DNA of 64,000 nucleotides from Buchnera aphidicola (Hyadaphis tataricae). GTDB taxonomy: Bacteria; Pseudomonadota; Gammaproteobacteria; Enterobacterales; Enterobacteriaceae. The notes under the pieces are model-generated. The model saw nothing but the letters and a program-made list of their open reading frames with translations. It was not told where the DNA came from and searched no databases. The stretch lies in assembly GCF_005081445.1 (NCBI RefSeq), contig NZ_CP034873.1, positions 124,001 through 188,000 of the forward strand, read 5' to 3'. The first letter of the stretch is position 1; each line of letters begins with the position of its first letter. Shown here one piece after another: positions 21,313 to 30,482 of the stretch. The position numbers were made by a program, and so were the translations under genes.

Positions 21313-22140
21313 ATGAAACATATCATAATGATTATTAAAAATATTTCTAAACATTATCCCAGAAAAAAATATGGTCAACATTTTCTTGTTAATGACACGA
21401 TAATAGACGCAATCATAAAAAAAATTAATCCAAATAAAAAAGAAACATTAGTCGAAATAGGACCTGGATTAGGTGCACTAACAAAGCCAATTAGTATTTT
21501 AGTTGAAAAATTGACTGTCATTGAAATTGATTGTAAAATATTAAATTTTTTAAAAAATAATTCTTATTATTCAAAATTAGTAGTTTTTTGTGATGATGTA
21601 TTAAGATTTAATTTTCTTGATTTATTTAATGAGAGCAATCAATTACTGAGAATTTTTGGAAACTTGCCATATAATATATCTACAGTTTTAATTTTGTTTT
21701 TATTTAAGCAGATTGCAATTATTCAAGATATGCATTTTATGTTGCAAAAAGAAGTAGCCGAAAGATTAGTTGCTAATCCTGGTAATAAAGCATATGGTCG
21801 TCTTAGCATAATAGCTCAATATTATTGCAATAATAAAATATTATTAAATGTTAATGCTGAAAATTTTTGGCCTATTCCTAAAGTCGATTCTGTATTTGTG
21901 AATTTAATTCCTCATATACATGCCCCATATTTTGTTTATGATATAAATGTTCTTAGTAACATTACAAAAATTGCTTTTCAAAATAGAAGAAAAATTGTAC
22001 GTCATAGTTTAAAGTCATTATTTTCTGAAAAAAATTTAATACAATTGTCAATTGATCCAAAATGTCGAGCTGAAAATATATCTGTTTTACAATATTGTCA
22101 ATTGTCTAATTTTTTATACCAAAAATTAAAAAAAAATTGA
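21313..22140 (+). CDS. ksgA: 16S rRNA (A1518/A1519) dimethyltransferase
   Basis: Dimethylates two adjacent adenines in the 3'-terminal hairpin of 16S rRNA using SAM. It has 275 residues from the first ATG; an ATG at 21328 would align exactly with the E. coli start and is an equally good choice. Motifs: YGQHFLVN, the SAM-binding loop VEIGPGLGALT, the catalytic NLPYNIS, MHFMLQKEVAERL and WPIPKVDSVFV. A weak GGA precedes the 21313 start. apaG, between ksgA and apaH in E. coli, is gone. Confidence 0.95.
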   Translation: MKHIIMIIKNISKHYPRKKYGQHFLVNDTIIDAIIKKINPNKKETLVEIGPGLGALTKPISILVEKLTVIEIDCKILNFLKNNSYYSKLVVFCDDVLRFNFLDLFNESNQLLRIFGNLPYNISTVLILFLFKQIAIIQDMHFMLQKEVAERLVANPGNKAYGRLSIIAQYYCNNKILLNVNAENFWPIPKVDSVFVNLIPHIHAPYFVYDINVLSNITKIAFQNRRKIVRHSLKSLFSEKNLIQLSIDPKCRAENISVLQYCQLSNFLYQKLKKN

Positions 22141-22207
22141 AACTGACTATTTTAATCATTTTTTCATAATTGTAAATTAATTTTTTTTAAGAGAGAGGGT
22201 TTATATT

Positions 22208-23026
22208 GTGAGTACTTATTTTATGAGTGATATTCATGGTTGTTATAAAGAATTCATAAGACTATTAGAAAAAGCAGAATTTAATTGTAAAAAAGATTAT
22301 TTATGGATTGCAGGAGATTTAGTGTCTAGAGGTATAGATTCTTTAAAAGTGTTAAGATATCTTTACAATTTAAAAAATAGAGTAAAAATAGTACTAGGTA
22401 ACCACGATTTAAATTTAATTTCAGTATATAGTGGTATTAAAAAAAATAACAAAAATAACCATTTTGATAAATTTCTTGCTGCTTCTGATAGTCATAAATT
22501 AATAAGGTGGTTGCGATCACAAAAAATTTTAAAAATTGATAAAAAGCGAAAAATTGTTATGACACATGCTGGTATTAGTCCACATTGGAATCTTAATATT
22601 GCGCAAAAATATGCAATAGATATCGAAAGATTTTTATCGAGTGATAACTTTGATTTATTTTTAGAATCTATGTATGATAATAAAGTAACTATGTGGCACT
22701 CAGATCTTAATGGATTAGATAGGCTGCGATATAGCATGAATGTTTTTACAAGAATGCGATCTTGTTATCCAGATGGTCGATTAAACTTATTTTATAAACA
22801 GTCTCCAAAGATGTTAAAACCTCCTTTAAAACCTTGGTTTTTTATGAAGCATAATTTTCCTCAAGATTATTATATTTTTTTTGGTCATTGGTCTACATTA
22901 AGAGGAACTGCTGTGCCCCAACCGTTTTTTTCATTAGACTCTGGTTGTTGTTGGGGGGGGGAATTAATGATGTTTCGATGGGAAGATAAAAAAATTTTTT
23001 CTCAAAAATTTTTTTCTCAAGAGTAA
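22208..23026 (+). CDS. apaH: Symmetrical diadenosine tetraphosphate hydrolase
   Basis: Splits Ap4A into two ADP, removing an alarmone-like by-product of aminoacyl-tRNA synthetases. The GTG start at 22208 (MSTYFMSDIHGCY) aligns with E. coli and follows a GAGAGAGGG stretch; 272 residues. The metallophosphoesterase motifs SDIHGCY, AGDLVSRG and LGNHDLN are intact, as are THAGISP and GHWSTLRG. The codons for CCWGGE contain a run of nine G (22953-22961), extraordinary for this AT-rich genome and a site where slippage would truncate the protein. Confidence 0.95.
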   Translation: MSTYFMSDIHGCYKEFIRLLEKAEFNCKKDYLWIAGDLVSRGIDSLKVLRYLYNLKNRVKIVLGNHDLNLISVYSGIKKNNKNNHFDKFLAASDSHKLIRWLRSQKILKIDKKRKIVMTHAGISPHWNLNIAQKYAIDIERFLSSDNFDLFLESMYDNKVTMWHSDLNGLDRLRYSMNVFTRMRSCYPDGRLNLFYKQSPKMLKPPLKPWFFMKHNFPQDYYIFFGHWSTLRGTAVPQPFFSLDSGCCWGGELMMFRWEDKKIFSQKFFSQE

Positions 23027-23033
23027 TAAGTTG

Positions 23034-23522
23034 TTATCTTGATAAAATTTCAAAATAATAATTATAAGAATTGGTTTTGCTCTGCAATATTTTTGTTTTA
23101 AATAATTGTTTCCAATGTGAAAATATTTTATACCTAGGAAAGTAAGCATCACCAACAAAATCAGCATCTATATGTGTTAAGTATAATTTATTTGCATAAA
23201 ATAACATTTTTTTGTATATTTGAGCACCTCCAATGACCATAATTTCTTCTGTATTTTTTGAAGCAATTATTGCATTAGATATTGAATCCACACAAATTAT
23301 TCCGGGCGTGTCAATATTTTTTTTACTGATAACTATGTTATTTCTCATAGATAAGGGTTTACCAATTGATTGCCAGGTTAAACGTCCCATAATTACATCT
23401 TTGTTGATCGTGTTTTTTTTAAACCATTTTAAATCTTCTGGAATATTCCAAGGTATTTTATTGTTTTTTCCAATTACTAAATTTCTAGAAAGAGCTGCAA
23501 TTAAACTAATATTTATTTTAAT
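23034..23522 (-). CDS. folA: Dihydrofolate reductase (non-AUG start)
   Basis: Reduces dihydrofolate to tetrahydrofolate with NADPH. Homology continues upstream of the first in-frame ATG (23390): the frame reads ISLIAALSRNLVIGKN and then IPWNIPEDLKWFKKNT with the catalytic Asp, so that ATG is internal. The frame has no ATG, GTG or TTG before a stop (TAA at 23528-23526). The best start is ATT at 23522, with GGAG at 23532-23529 at normal spacing, giving 162 residues (E. coli 159). ATT at 23525 is an alternative. MGRLTWQSIG, MVIGGAQIYKKML and the C-terminus are typical. It follows carB on the same strand. Confidence 0.9.
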   Translation of the reverse strand: MKINISLIAALSRNLVIGKNNKIPWNIPEDLKWFKKNTINKDVIMGRLTWQSIGKPLSMRNNIVISKKNIDTPGIICVDSISNAIIASKNTEEIMVIGGAQIYKKMLFYANKLYLTHIDADFVGDAYFPRYKIFSHWKQLFKTKILQSKTNSYNYYFEILSR

Positions 23523-23544
23523 AATTTACTCCATGATTGTGATT

Positions 23545-23570
23545 ATAAATATGTTTTGCAACATATTTAT
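23545..23570 (-). other. Hairpin between carB and folA
   Basis: ATAAATATGTT (23545-23555) and AACATATTTAT (23560-23570) form a perfect 11-bp stem with a 4-base loop, starting 10 bases after the carB stop and ending 12 bases before the folA GGAG. There is no T run on the transcribed strand, so it is more likely a processing or stability element than a terminator. Confidence 0.45.
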
Positions 23571-23579
23571 AAAAGACTA

Positions 23580-26500
23580 TTATGTGATTTGATTTGAAAT
23601 TATATGTATTTTTTTATGTGTTTTTTGAAGTGATGTAAAGTTTTTAATTGGATTTTCATCTAAAGCCATAACAGTTGCATAAGCACCATTTAAAGTTGTA
23701 TCATAATGAACTTTATATTGTATAGCACTGGTGCAGATCATTTGGAAGTCTTGTATTCCTTGATTAGAAGAAGTAGTATTTATAATATAAGAGTATTCTC
23801 CATTTTTTAAAAAATCTTGTATATTTGGACGTCCTTCATGTACTTTATTCACTAATCTAGATACAATGCCAAATTTTTTTAAAGCGATAAATGTTCCTTT
23901 AGTAGCATCTATTTTAAAACCAAGATTAGTTAATTTAATTGCTAAATTAATTAAGTTTATTTTATCATTATTTCTAACTGACAGCAAAACACGACCAATT
24001 TTTTTTATATTCGTATTAGCACCAAGCATGGCTTTGGAAAATGCTTCTGAAAAATTTTTTCCAATACCCATAACTTCTCCTGTTGAACGCATTTCTGGTC
24101 CTAATTTTGGATTAATTCCATGGAATTTGTCAAATGGCAGAATAGCTTCTTTTACTGAAAAGTATGGTGGAATAACTTCTTTAGTAAAACCTTGTTCTAA
24201 AAGTGTTTTTCCATACATGACTCGTACAGAAATTTTTGCTAATGGCAGACCAGTAGCTTTTGAAACAAAAGGTACCGTTCTTGCAGCTCTTGGATTTACT
24301 TCAATAATATAAATATTATTGTTTTTAATTGCAAATTGTACATTCATTAATCCTCTTACGGATAATTCAAAAGCTAGTTTTGAAACTTGTTGTTTTATTT
24401 CTTTTTGAATATCTTTTGTTAAAGTGTATGCTGGTAACGAACACGCAGAATCTCCAGAATGTATTCCTGCTTGTTCAATATGTTCCATTACACCTCCTAT
24501 TAACACTTTTTTCCCATCGCAGATAGCATCAACATCTACTTCTTTAGCATGATCTAAATATTGATCTAATAAAATTGGATTTGTGTTTTTGTCTGATACA
24601 AATAATTTAAAATAATTTTTTAAATCATCTTGTTCATAAACAATTTCCATAGCTCTACCACCTAGTACATATGATGGTCGCACCATAATTGGATAACCAA
24701 TCTTTTTGGCTTTTTTGCATGCTTCAGATATAGTTAAAGCTGTAGCATTTAAAGGTTGTTGCAATTTTAATTTAGAAACGGTTTTTTGAAAACGATATCG
24801 ATCTTCTGCATTATCAATAGCATCAGAGCTAGTTCCAATAATCGGCACGCCTGCTTTTTGAAAATCTTGAGATAACTTTAATGGTGTTTGACCTCCATAT
24901 TGAATGATAACACCTTTAGGTTGTTCTATTCTAACTATTTCTAAAACATTTTCTAATGTAATCGGTTCAAAGTAAAGTCTGTCTGAAATATCATAATCAG
25001 TAGATACCGTTTCTGGATTGCAATTAATCATAATTGCTTCGAAACCATCTTCTCGTAATGCTTGCGCTGCGTGTACACAACAATAGTCAAATTCTATACC
25101 CTGTCCTATTCTGTTCGGACCACCTCCGAGTATAATGATCTTGTTTTTTTCTTTTGTTGGATTCGATTCACATTCGTCTTCCCATGTAGAATACATATAT
25201 GCTGTTTCAGTAGAAAATTCTGCTGAGCATGTATCAATTCTTTTATATACAGGATGTAATTTTAATTTATAACGTAGTGTTCTTATTTCGCTTTCTTTTG
25301 TATTTGTTAAGATTGCAATACGTTGGTCAGAAAAACCTTTACGTTTAATAAAATAAAAAAAATCATATTCTTGTAATCCTGCCAAACCTTTTTTTGTAAT
25401 TTTTTGTTCTAATAAAATAATTTCTTGAATTTGGATAAGAAACCATGGATCAATAGAAGTCAAGTCAAAAACTTCTTTTACAGACATGTTAGCTCGAAAA
25501 GCATCACCTATATACCAAATTCTTTCAGCTCCAGCATCTTTTAATTCATGTCGAATTTTGATTAAGTGATCTGAAGAATGAGAAGAGATTTTAGAATCAA
25601 ATCCAGTCTTGCCCGTTTCTAAACCGCGAATGGCTTTTTGTATAGATTCTTGAAACGTTCTCCCTATAGCCATGACTTCACCTACTGACTTCATTTGAGT
25701 TGTCAGTCGATCATTACAACCAGGAAATTTTTCAAAATTAAATCTAGGAATTTTAGTAACGATATAATCTATTGATGGTTCAAAAGATGCGGTAGTATTC
25801 ATGCCTGTAATATCGTTTGCTAATTCGTCTAATGTATATCCCACAGCTAATTTTGCAGCAATTTTAGCAATAGGAAATCCTGTTGCTTTAGATGCTAATG
25901 CGGAGGATCTAGAAACTCTAGGATTCATTTCAATAACGATCATGCGACCATTTTTTGGATTTATAGCAAATTGCACATTGGAACCGCCAGTTTCTACACC
26001 AATTTCTCTCAAAATGGCCATAGAAGCGTTTCTCATAATTTGATATTCTTTATCGGTTAAGGTTTGAGCAGGAGCTATAGTGATAGAATCACCTGTATGA
26101 ATACCCATTGGATCTAAATTTTCAATTGAACAAACAATAATACAATTATCATTTTTGTCCCGGACCACTTCCATTTCATATTCTTTCCAACCGATTAATG
26201 ATTCATCTATTAATAATTCCGTATTAGGAGATAATTTCAGACCTCTTTGACAAATTTCTTTAAATTCTTCATTATTATAAGCAATTCCACCGCCACTACC
26301 ACCCATAGTAAATGAAGGACGAATAATACATGGAAAACCTACTTTATGTAAAACTGCGAAAGCTGTCTTCATATTTTTAGCAATGCCACATTTTGCAGTT
26401 TCTAACTGCAATTTTTTCATGGATTGTTCAAATAGTTTTCGATTTTCAGCTTTTTGAATTGCATTAACTGTAGCACCAATAATTCTAACATGAAATTTTT

Positions 26501-26825
26501 TTAAAATACCTCTTTTATCTAATTCCAAAACGCAATTAAGTGCTGTTTGTCCTCCCATTGTTGGTAATAATGCATCAGGTTTTTCTTTTTTAATAATATT
26601 TTCTACTACTGTCCAATGAACAGATTCAATATATGTTGCATCAGCCATGCATGGATCTGTCATAATGGTCGCAGGATTAGAATTAATTAAAATAATTCTA
26701 TATCCTTCTTCTTTTAATGCTTTACAGGCTTGCGCACCCGAATAATCAAATTCGCATGCTTGTCCAATGACTATTGGACCTGCTCCAAGAATTAAAATTG
26801 ATTTTATGTCAGTATATTTAGGCAT
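23580..26825 (-). CDS. carB: Carbamoyl-phosphate synthase large subunit
   Basis: Makes carbamoyl phosphate from ammonia (delivered by CarA), bicarbonate and two ATP, for arginine and pyrimidines. It has 1081 residues (E. coli 1073). The two homologous ATP-grasp halves are visible: first half with [20 protein letters not shown] and [12 protein letters not shown], second with [20 protein letters not shown] and [20 protein letters not shown]-type linker segments and the allosteric domain (from about 940) follow. A short spacer separates it from carA. The gene is essential for provisioning arginine to the host. Confidence 0.98.
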   Translation of the reverse strand: MPKYTDIKSILILGAGPIVIGQACEFDYSGAQACKALKEEGYRIILINSNPATIMTDPCMADATYIESVHWTVVENIIKKEKPDALLPTMGGQTALNCVLELDKRGILKKFHVRIIGATVNAIQKAENRKLFEQSMKKLQLETAKCGIAKNMKTAFAVLHKVGFPCIIRPSFTMGGSGGGIAYNNEEFKEICQRGLKLSPNTELLIDESLIGWKEYEMEVVRDKNDNCIIVCSIENLDPMGIHTGDSITIAPAQTLTDKEYQIMRNASMAILREIGVETGGSNVQFAINPKNGRMIVIEMNPRVSRSSALASKATGFPIAKIAAKLAVGYTLDELANDITGMNTTASFEPSIDYIVTKIPRFNFEKFPGCNDRLTTQMKSVGEVMAIGRTFQESIQKAIRGLETGKTGFDSKISSHSSDHLIKIRHELKDAGAERIWYIGDAFRANMSVKEVFDLTSIDPWFLIQIQEIILLEQKITKKGLAGLQEYDFFYFIKRKGFSDQRIAILTNTKESEIRTLRYKLKLHPVYKRIDTCSAEFSTETAYMYSTWEDECESNPTKEKNKIIILGGGPNRIGQGIEFDYCCVHAAQALREDGFEAIMINCNPETVSTDYDISDRLYFEPITLENVLEIVRIEQPKGVIIQYGGQTPLKLSQDFQKAGVPIIGTSSDAIDNAEDRYRFQKTVSKLKLQQPLNATALTISEACKKAKKIGYPIMVRPSYVLGGRAMEIVYEQDDLKNYFKLFVSDKNTNPILLDQYLDHAKEVDVDAICDGKKVLIGGVMEHIEQAGIHSGDSACSLPAYTLTKDIQKEIKQQVSKLAFELSVRGLMNVQFAIKNNNIYIIEVNPRAARTVPFVSKATGLPLAKISVRVMYGKTLLEQGFTKEVIPPYFSVKEAILPFDKFHGINPKLGPEMRSTGEVMGIGKNFSEAFSKAMLGANTNIKKIGRVLLSVRNNDKINLINLAIKLTNLGFKIDATKGTFIALKKFGIVSRLVNKVHEGRPNIQDFLKNGEYSYIINTTSSNQGIQDFQMICTSAIQYKVHYDTTLNGAYATVMALDENPIKNFTSLQKTHKKIHIISNQIT

Positions 26826-26841
26826 TTTTTTTCCTAATGGA

Positions 26842-27990
26842 TTACTGATTATTAGTTTTTTTAATAGTAATTAAATTGATAAAATGATCAAACAAAAAAG
26901 CAGCGTCATGAGGTCCAGGACTTGATTCTGGATGTCCTTGAAAACTAAAAGAAAACTTATTCTTTAAAGCAAGTCCTTGCAATGTTTTATCAAAAAGAGA
27001 AATATGTGTTATGATTATATTTTTAGGAATGTTTTTTAGATCAACAGTAAAACCATGATTTTGAGATGTAATAATCACACGATTTGTGTTTATTTCTTTA
27101 ACTGGATGATTTGCTCCGTGATGTCCAAATTTCATTTTAATTATTTTAGCGCCACTAGCTAAAGCAAGTAACTGGTGTCCGAGACATATGCCAAACATTG
27201 GAATATTAAGATTTAAAAAATGTTGAATTGCATTAATAGCATAAATACAAGGTCTTGGATCGCCTGGACCATTAGATAAAAAAATACCATCTGGAGCTAA
27301 ATTTAAAACTGTATTTACATCAGTATTAGCTGGTACAACAGTTAAATAACATCCTCTATCTACCAGCATACGTAATATGTTTTTTTTAACTCCAAAATCA
27401 TATACAACAATATGAAATAAATTTTTTTTATTTATTGTAGAACAAAATTTCTGTTTATTATAAAACAAACTGCCTTCATTCCAATGATAAATACGTTTAG
27501 TAGAAACTTTTTTCGCTAAATCTAGTCCTTGTAAACTTATACAATCTTGCGCTTTTTGATGTGCTATTAAATAATTTTCTTCTTTATCTTCTATAATACA
27601 ACCATTTTGCGAGCCTTTCATACGCAAAATACGTGTCAATTTTCTAGTATCAATATTAGATATTGCGACAATATTATTTTCTTTTAAATAAGACGAAAAA
27701 TTTTTTTGATTTCTATAATTACTAGAAATAGGCGATAAATCTCGAATTATGAGTCCTTTTATGTGAATTGTTTTCGATTCTTCATCATGAGTATTAGTAC
27801 CAACATTGCCGATATGGGGATGAGTTAATGTTACAATTTGATGTGAATAAGAAGGATCAGTGATTATTTCTTGATATCCGGTCATTGATGTATTAAAAAC
27901 AACTTCACCTACTGTTGTACCTGTAGCTCCAATAGATTTTCCGTAAAATCTAGTTCCATCTTCTAAAACCAGTACTGCTGATTGGTTCAA
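26842..27990 (-). CDS. carA: Carbamoyl-phosphate synthase small (glutaminase) subunit
   Basis: Class I glutamine amidotransferase that releases ammonia for CarB. The TTG at 27990 is chosen: it gives 382 residues, the E. coli length, starts [11 protein letters not shown] against E. coli IKSALLVLEDG, and sits 5 bases after GGAGG (28000-27996). An ATG at 28002 overlaps that ribosome-binding site and would add four residues. The catalytic Cys is in [15 protein letters not shown] and the His-Glu pair in [15 protein letters not shown]. The N-terminal domain has [18 protein letters not shown]. Confidence 0.95.
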   Translation of the reverse strand: MNQSAVLVLEDGTRFYGKSIGATGTTVGEVVFNTSMTGYQEIITDPSYSHQIVTLTHPHIGNVGTNTHDEESKTIHIKGLIIRDLSPISSNYRNQKNFSSYLKENNIVAISNIDTRKLTRILRMKGSQNGCIIEDKEENYLIAHQKAQDCISLQGLDLAKKVSTKRIYHWNEGSLFYNKQKFCSTINKKNLFHIVVYDFGVKKNILRMLVDRGCYLTVVPANTDVNTVLNLAPDGIFLSNGPGDPRPCIYAINAIQHFLNLNIPMFGICLGHQLLALASGAKIIKMKFGHHGANHPVKEINTNRVIITSQNHGFTVDLKNIPKNIIITHISLFDKTLQGLALKNKFSFSFQGHPESSPGPHDAAFLFDHFINLITIKKTNNQ

Positions 27991-28123
27991 AACATCCTCC
28001 ATAAAAAATAATTATTAATATGATTAATATTTATATTTGATATTTTAACTAAAATTAATATTTTTGTCTATTGTCATAATTATACATTATCTTTAATTTG
28101 TTAATAGATCATTTATATTATTT

Positions 28124-28936
28124 TTAATTAAATGATAGTACATCCATCATATCAAATAAACCTGGTTTTTGTTTTTGAAGCCATAAAGCTGATGCTATTG
28201 CTCCTTTTGCGAACGATGTTCGATTAGACGCTGTATGTTTTAGTGTAATTTCCTCGCCATGACTAGAAAACATAACAATATGTTTGCCGATAATATCTCC
28301 TGTTCGAATGCTAGAAAATCCAATTTTTTCTTTTTCTCTTATTCCAGTTATACCCTTTCTAGAATATATAGAATGTTCGCTTAAATCCCAATTCATAACT
28401 TGAGAGATAATTTTACCCATTGTTAATGCTGTACCAGATGGTGCATCAATTTTGTTACGATGATGGTATTCAATAATATCAATATCGGATTGGTGACCTA
28501 AAATTTTAGTGGTATTTTTAATTAATTGAAACATTAAGTTAATACCAATGCTAAAATTAGAAGAGAGTACAATACTAATATTTTTAGAATATTTTTTTAT
28601 AATATCAAGTTGTTGTTTTGAAAAACCAGTTGTTCCGATTACGATATTTTTTTGAAATTGATTACAATATTCTAAATATTTTAATGTAGCATTCGGTTCT
28701 GTAAAATCTATAAGAACATCAAAATCATGTTCTTTTATATTTAATTTATTACTTATCGAGATGCCTATTTGATCTATTCCCGTGGCCTTGCCAACATCTT
28801 GACCAATAAATGGACTGTTACTTTGTACTAATGCAGCTTTTAAAGATACACTGTTGTTTTTTTTTGTTTCTTGAATAAGCATTTTTCCCATACGACCCAT
28901 AGGTCCAGTAATAGCAATGCGAAGTTTTTTTTTCAT
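28124..28936 (-). CDS. dapB: 4-Hydroxy-tetrahydrodipicolinate reductase
   Basis: NAD(P)H-dependent step of the diaminopimelate/lysine pathway, serving both the cell wall and host lysine supply. The ATG at 28936 follows AAGGATAAT and gives 270 residues (E. coli 273); an ATG 24 bases upstream overlaps ispH. Motifs: nucleotide-binding AITGPMGRMGKM, DFTEPNATLKYL, GTTGFSKQQL and the catalytic EYHHRNKIDAPSGTAL. It ends GLFDMMDVL, close to E. coli. Confidence 0.96.
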   Translation of the reverse strand: MKKKLRIAITGPMGRMGKMLIQETKKNNSVSLKAALVQSNSPFIGQDVGKATGIDQIGISISNKLNIKEHDFDVLIDFTEPNATLKYLEYCNQFQKNIVIGTTGFSKQQLDIIKKYSKNISIVLSSNFSIGINLMFQLIKNTTKILGHQSDIDIIEYHHRNKIDAPSGTALTMGKIISQVMNWDLSEHSIYSRKGITGIREKEKIGFSSIRTGDIIGKHIVMFSSHGEEITLKHTASNRTSFAKGAIASALWLQKQKPGLFDMMDVLSFN

Positions 28937-28952
28937 AAAGATTATCCTTTTT

Positions 28953-29897
28953 TTAAACAATGTTATTAATTAATAATTGCTTAGGTATATTAAAAAAATT
29001 TTTTTCTTTTGTTCCATTGATTTCGATAATTCTGCTAAATCCTATTTTTTGCAAATATTGAATGACTTGCTGCACTAAAATTTCAGGTGCTGAAGCGCCT
29101 GCTGTAATACCAATACAACTAATATTTTTGATCCATTTTTTTCTTATATCTGAAACTGAATCAATAAGTTTTGTCAAAACACCTAATTCTGTTCCTAATT
29201 CTTTCAGACTATTAGAATTAGAAGAATTTTTTGAACCTATTACGAGTATTATTTCACTGGTTTTAGATAAATTATACATTGCTTTTTGACGATTTGTTGT
29301 GGCATAACATATATCTTCTTTTTTTGGATGAGAAATCTGTGGAAACGTTTTTTTTAAAACAGAAATAATTTTTTTTGTTTGAGTAATTGATAAAGTAGTT
29401 TGTGTAACAAAATGTAGTTTATTAGTATTTTTTATGAGTAATTGTTTAATATCTTTTACAGATTCAATAAGATGTATTTTACCATTTTTATTTTCATATT
29501 GCCCTATTATACCCTTAACTTCAGCATGTCCTTTTTTACCAATAAGAATTGTTTCTATTCCTCTTTTACTGCATGCTGAGACTTCTTTATGTACTTTTGT
29601 AACTAATGGACAAGTAGCATTTAAAATTATTAGTTTTTTTTGTATTGCTTGTTGTTGAGTTTTTTTTGATACTCCATGTGCAGAGAAAACAATGATTTCG
29701 CCATCTGGAATTTGTTCAATATTTTCAACAAAAATTACACCTTTTTTACGCAATTGTTTGATTACATGCTGATTATGTACAAGTTCATGATTTACATAAA
29801 TTGTTTTTTTGTATATTTTTAGTGCATTTTCTACAATTAAAATCGCTCTTTTTACACCTGCACAAAAACCTCTAGGATTAGCCAACATAATTTTCAT
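28953..29897 (-). CDS. ispH: 4-Hydroxy-3-methylbut-2-enyl diphosphate reductase
   Basis: Last enzyme of the methylerythritol phosphate route to isoprenoids; a [4Fe-4S] protein. It has 314 residues (E. coli 316). The three cluster cysteines are in ANPRGFCAGVKRA, LNATCPLVTKVHKE and DICYATTNRQ. HELVHNQHV, FSAHGV and ITAGASAPE are also family signatures. fkpB, between lspA and ispH in E. coli, is missing here, leaving a 108-base spacer. Confidence 0.97.
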   Translation of the reverse strand: MKIMLANPRGFCAGVKRAILIVENALKIYKKTIYVNHELVHNQHVIKQLRKKGVIFVENIEQIPDGEIIVFSAHGVSKKTQQQAIQKKLIILNATCPLVTKVHKEVSACSKRGIETILIGKKGHAEVKGIIGQYENKNGKIHLIESVKDIKQLLIKNTNKLHFVTQTTLSITQTKKIISVLKKTFPQISHPKKEDICYATTNRQKAMYNLSKTSEIILVIGSKNSSNSNSLKELGTELGVLTKLIDSVSDIRKKWIKNISCIGITAGASAPEILVQQVIQYLQKIGFSRIIEINGTKEKNFFNIPKQLLINNIV

Positions 29898-30005
29898 TAT
29901 CTAGATCTCTAACTTAAATACGTTTTATATCAAATTAATATTTTTTGTCATGATGAATTATTTCGTAAAACGATTTTTGTACTATAATAAAATATTTAAA
30001 CAATT

Positions 30006-30482
30006 TTAATATTTTGTTCGGATTAGAATGATAACACCTATAAAAATACTAATATCGGCGATATTAAATGTAGCAAAATGTAAATCATTTAAATGTAAAT
30101 CAATAAAATCTATAACAAAACCATGTATAATACGATCTATTAAATTTCCTATAGCACCAGATACAATAAAAGTATAAGCAATATATTTGTTTTTTTTGAT
30201 TTTTGTAGATTTTAACATAGTTTTTGTTATAAATAATATAGTACATATGCTGACGCTAAATAAAAACCATTTTGTCCATTCTGAGCGATTTGATAGAAAA
30301 CTAAAGGCTGCTCCATAATTATGAACATGAAAAAAATTCAATATTGTAAAACAATATTTCACTTGATTGACTTCTATATTATTAAGAATCCAATATTTAC
30401 TAAATATATCAAGTATCACAATGACAAGAATTAATAGTATATATATTGGTTTGTTTAGTATGTTGGAATATTGAGTTTTCAT
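30006..30482 (-). CDS. lspA: Lipoprotein signal peptidase (signal peptidase II)
   Basis: Aspartyl protease of the inner membrane that cleaves prolipoprotein signal peptides. It has 158 residues (E. coli 164) with four hydrophobic segments. The two catalytic aspartates are in IGNLIDRIIHGFVIDFID and FNIADISIFIGV. The start codon overlaps the ileS stop by one base, so translation is probably coupled, as in the ribF-ileS-lspA operon of E. coli. Confidence 0.95.
   Translation of the reverse strand: MKTQYSNILNKPIYILLILVIVILDIFSKYWILNNIEVNQVKYCFTILNFFHVHNYGAAFSFLSNRSEWTKWFLFSVSICTILFITKTMLKSTKIKKNKYIAYTFIVSGAIGNLIDRIIHGFVIDFIDLHLNDLHFATFNIADISIFIGVIILIRTKY

Noticed and set aside
23034-23390. Short folA from ATG 23390
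   Set aside because: The upstream in-frame sequence encodes the conserved first third of DHFR, including the catalytic Asp.
23866-24312. Plus-strand frame of 148 codons opposite carB
   Set aside because: Antisense shadow of a highly conserved gene; no family resemblance and no start signal.
25801-26043. Plus-strand frame opposite carB
   Set aside because: Shadow of the carB codons; composition is a mirror of the real gene.
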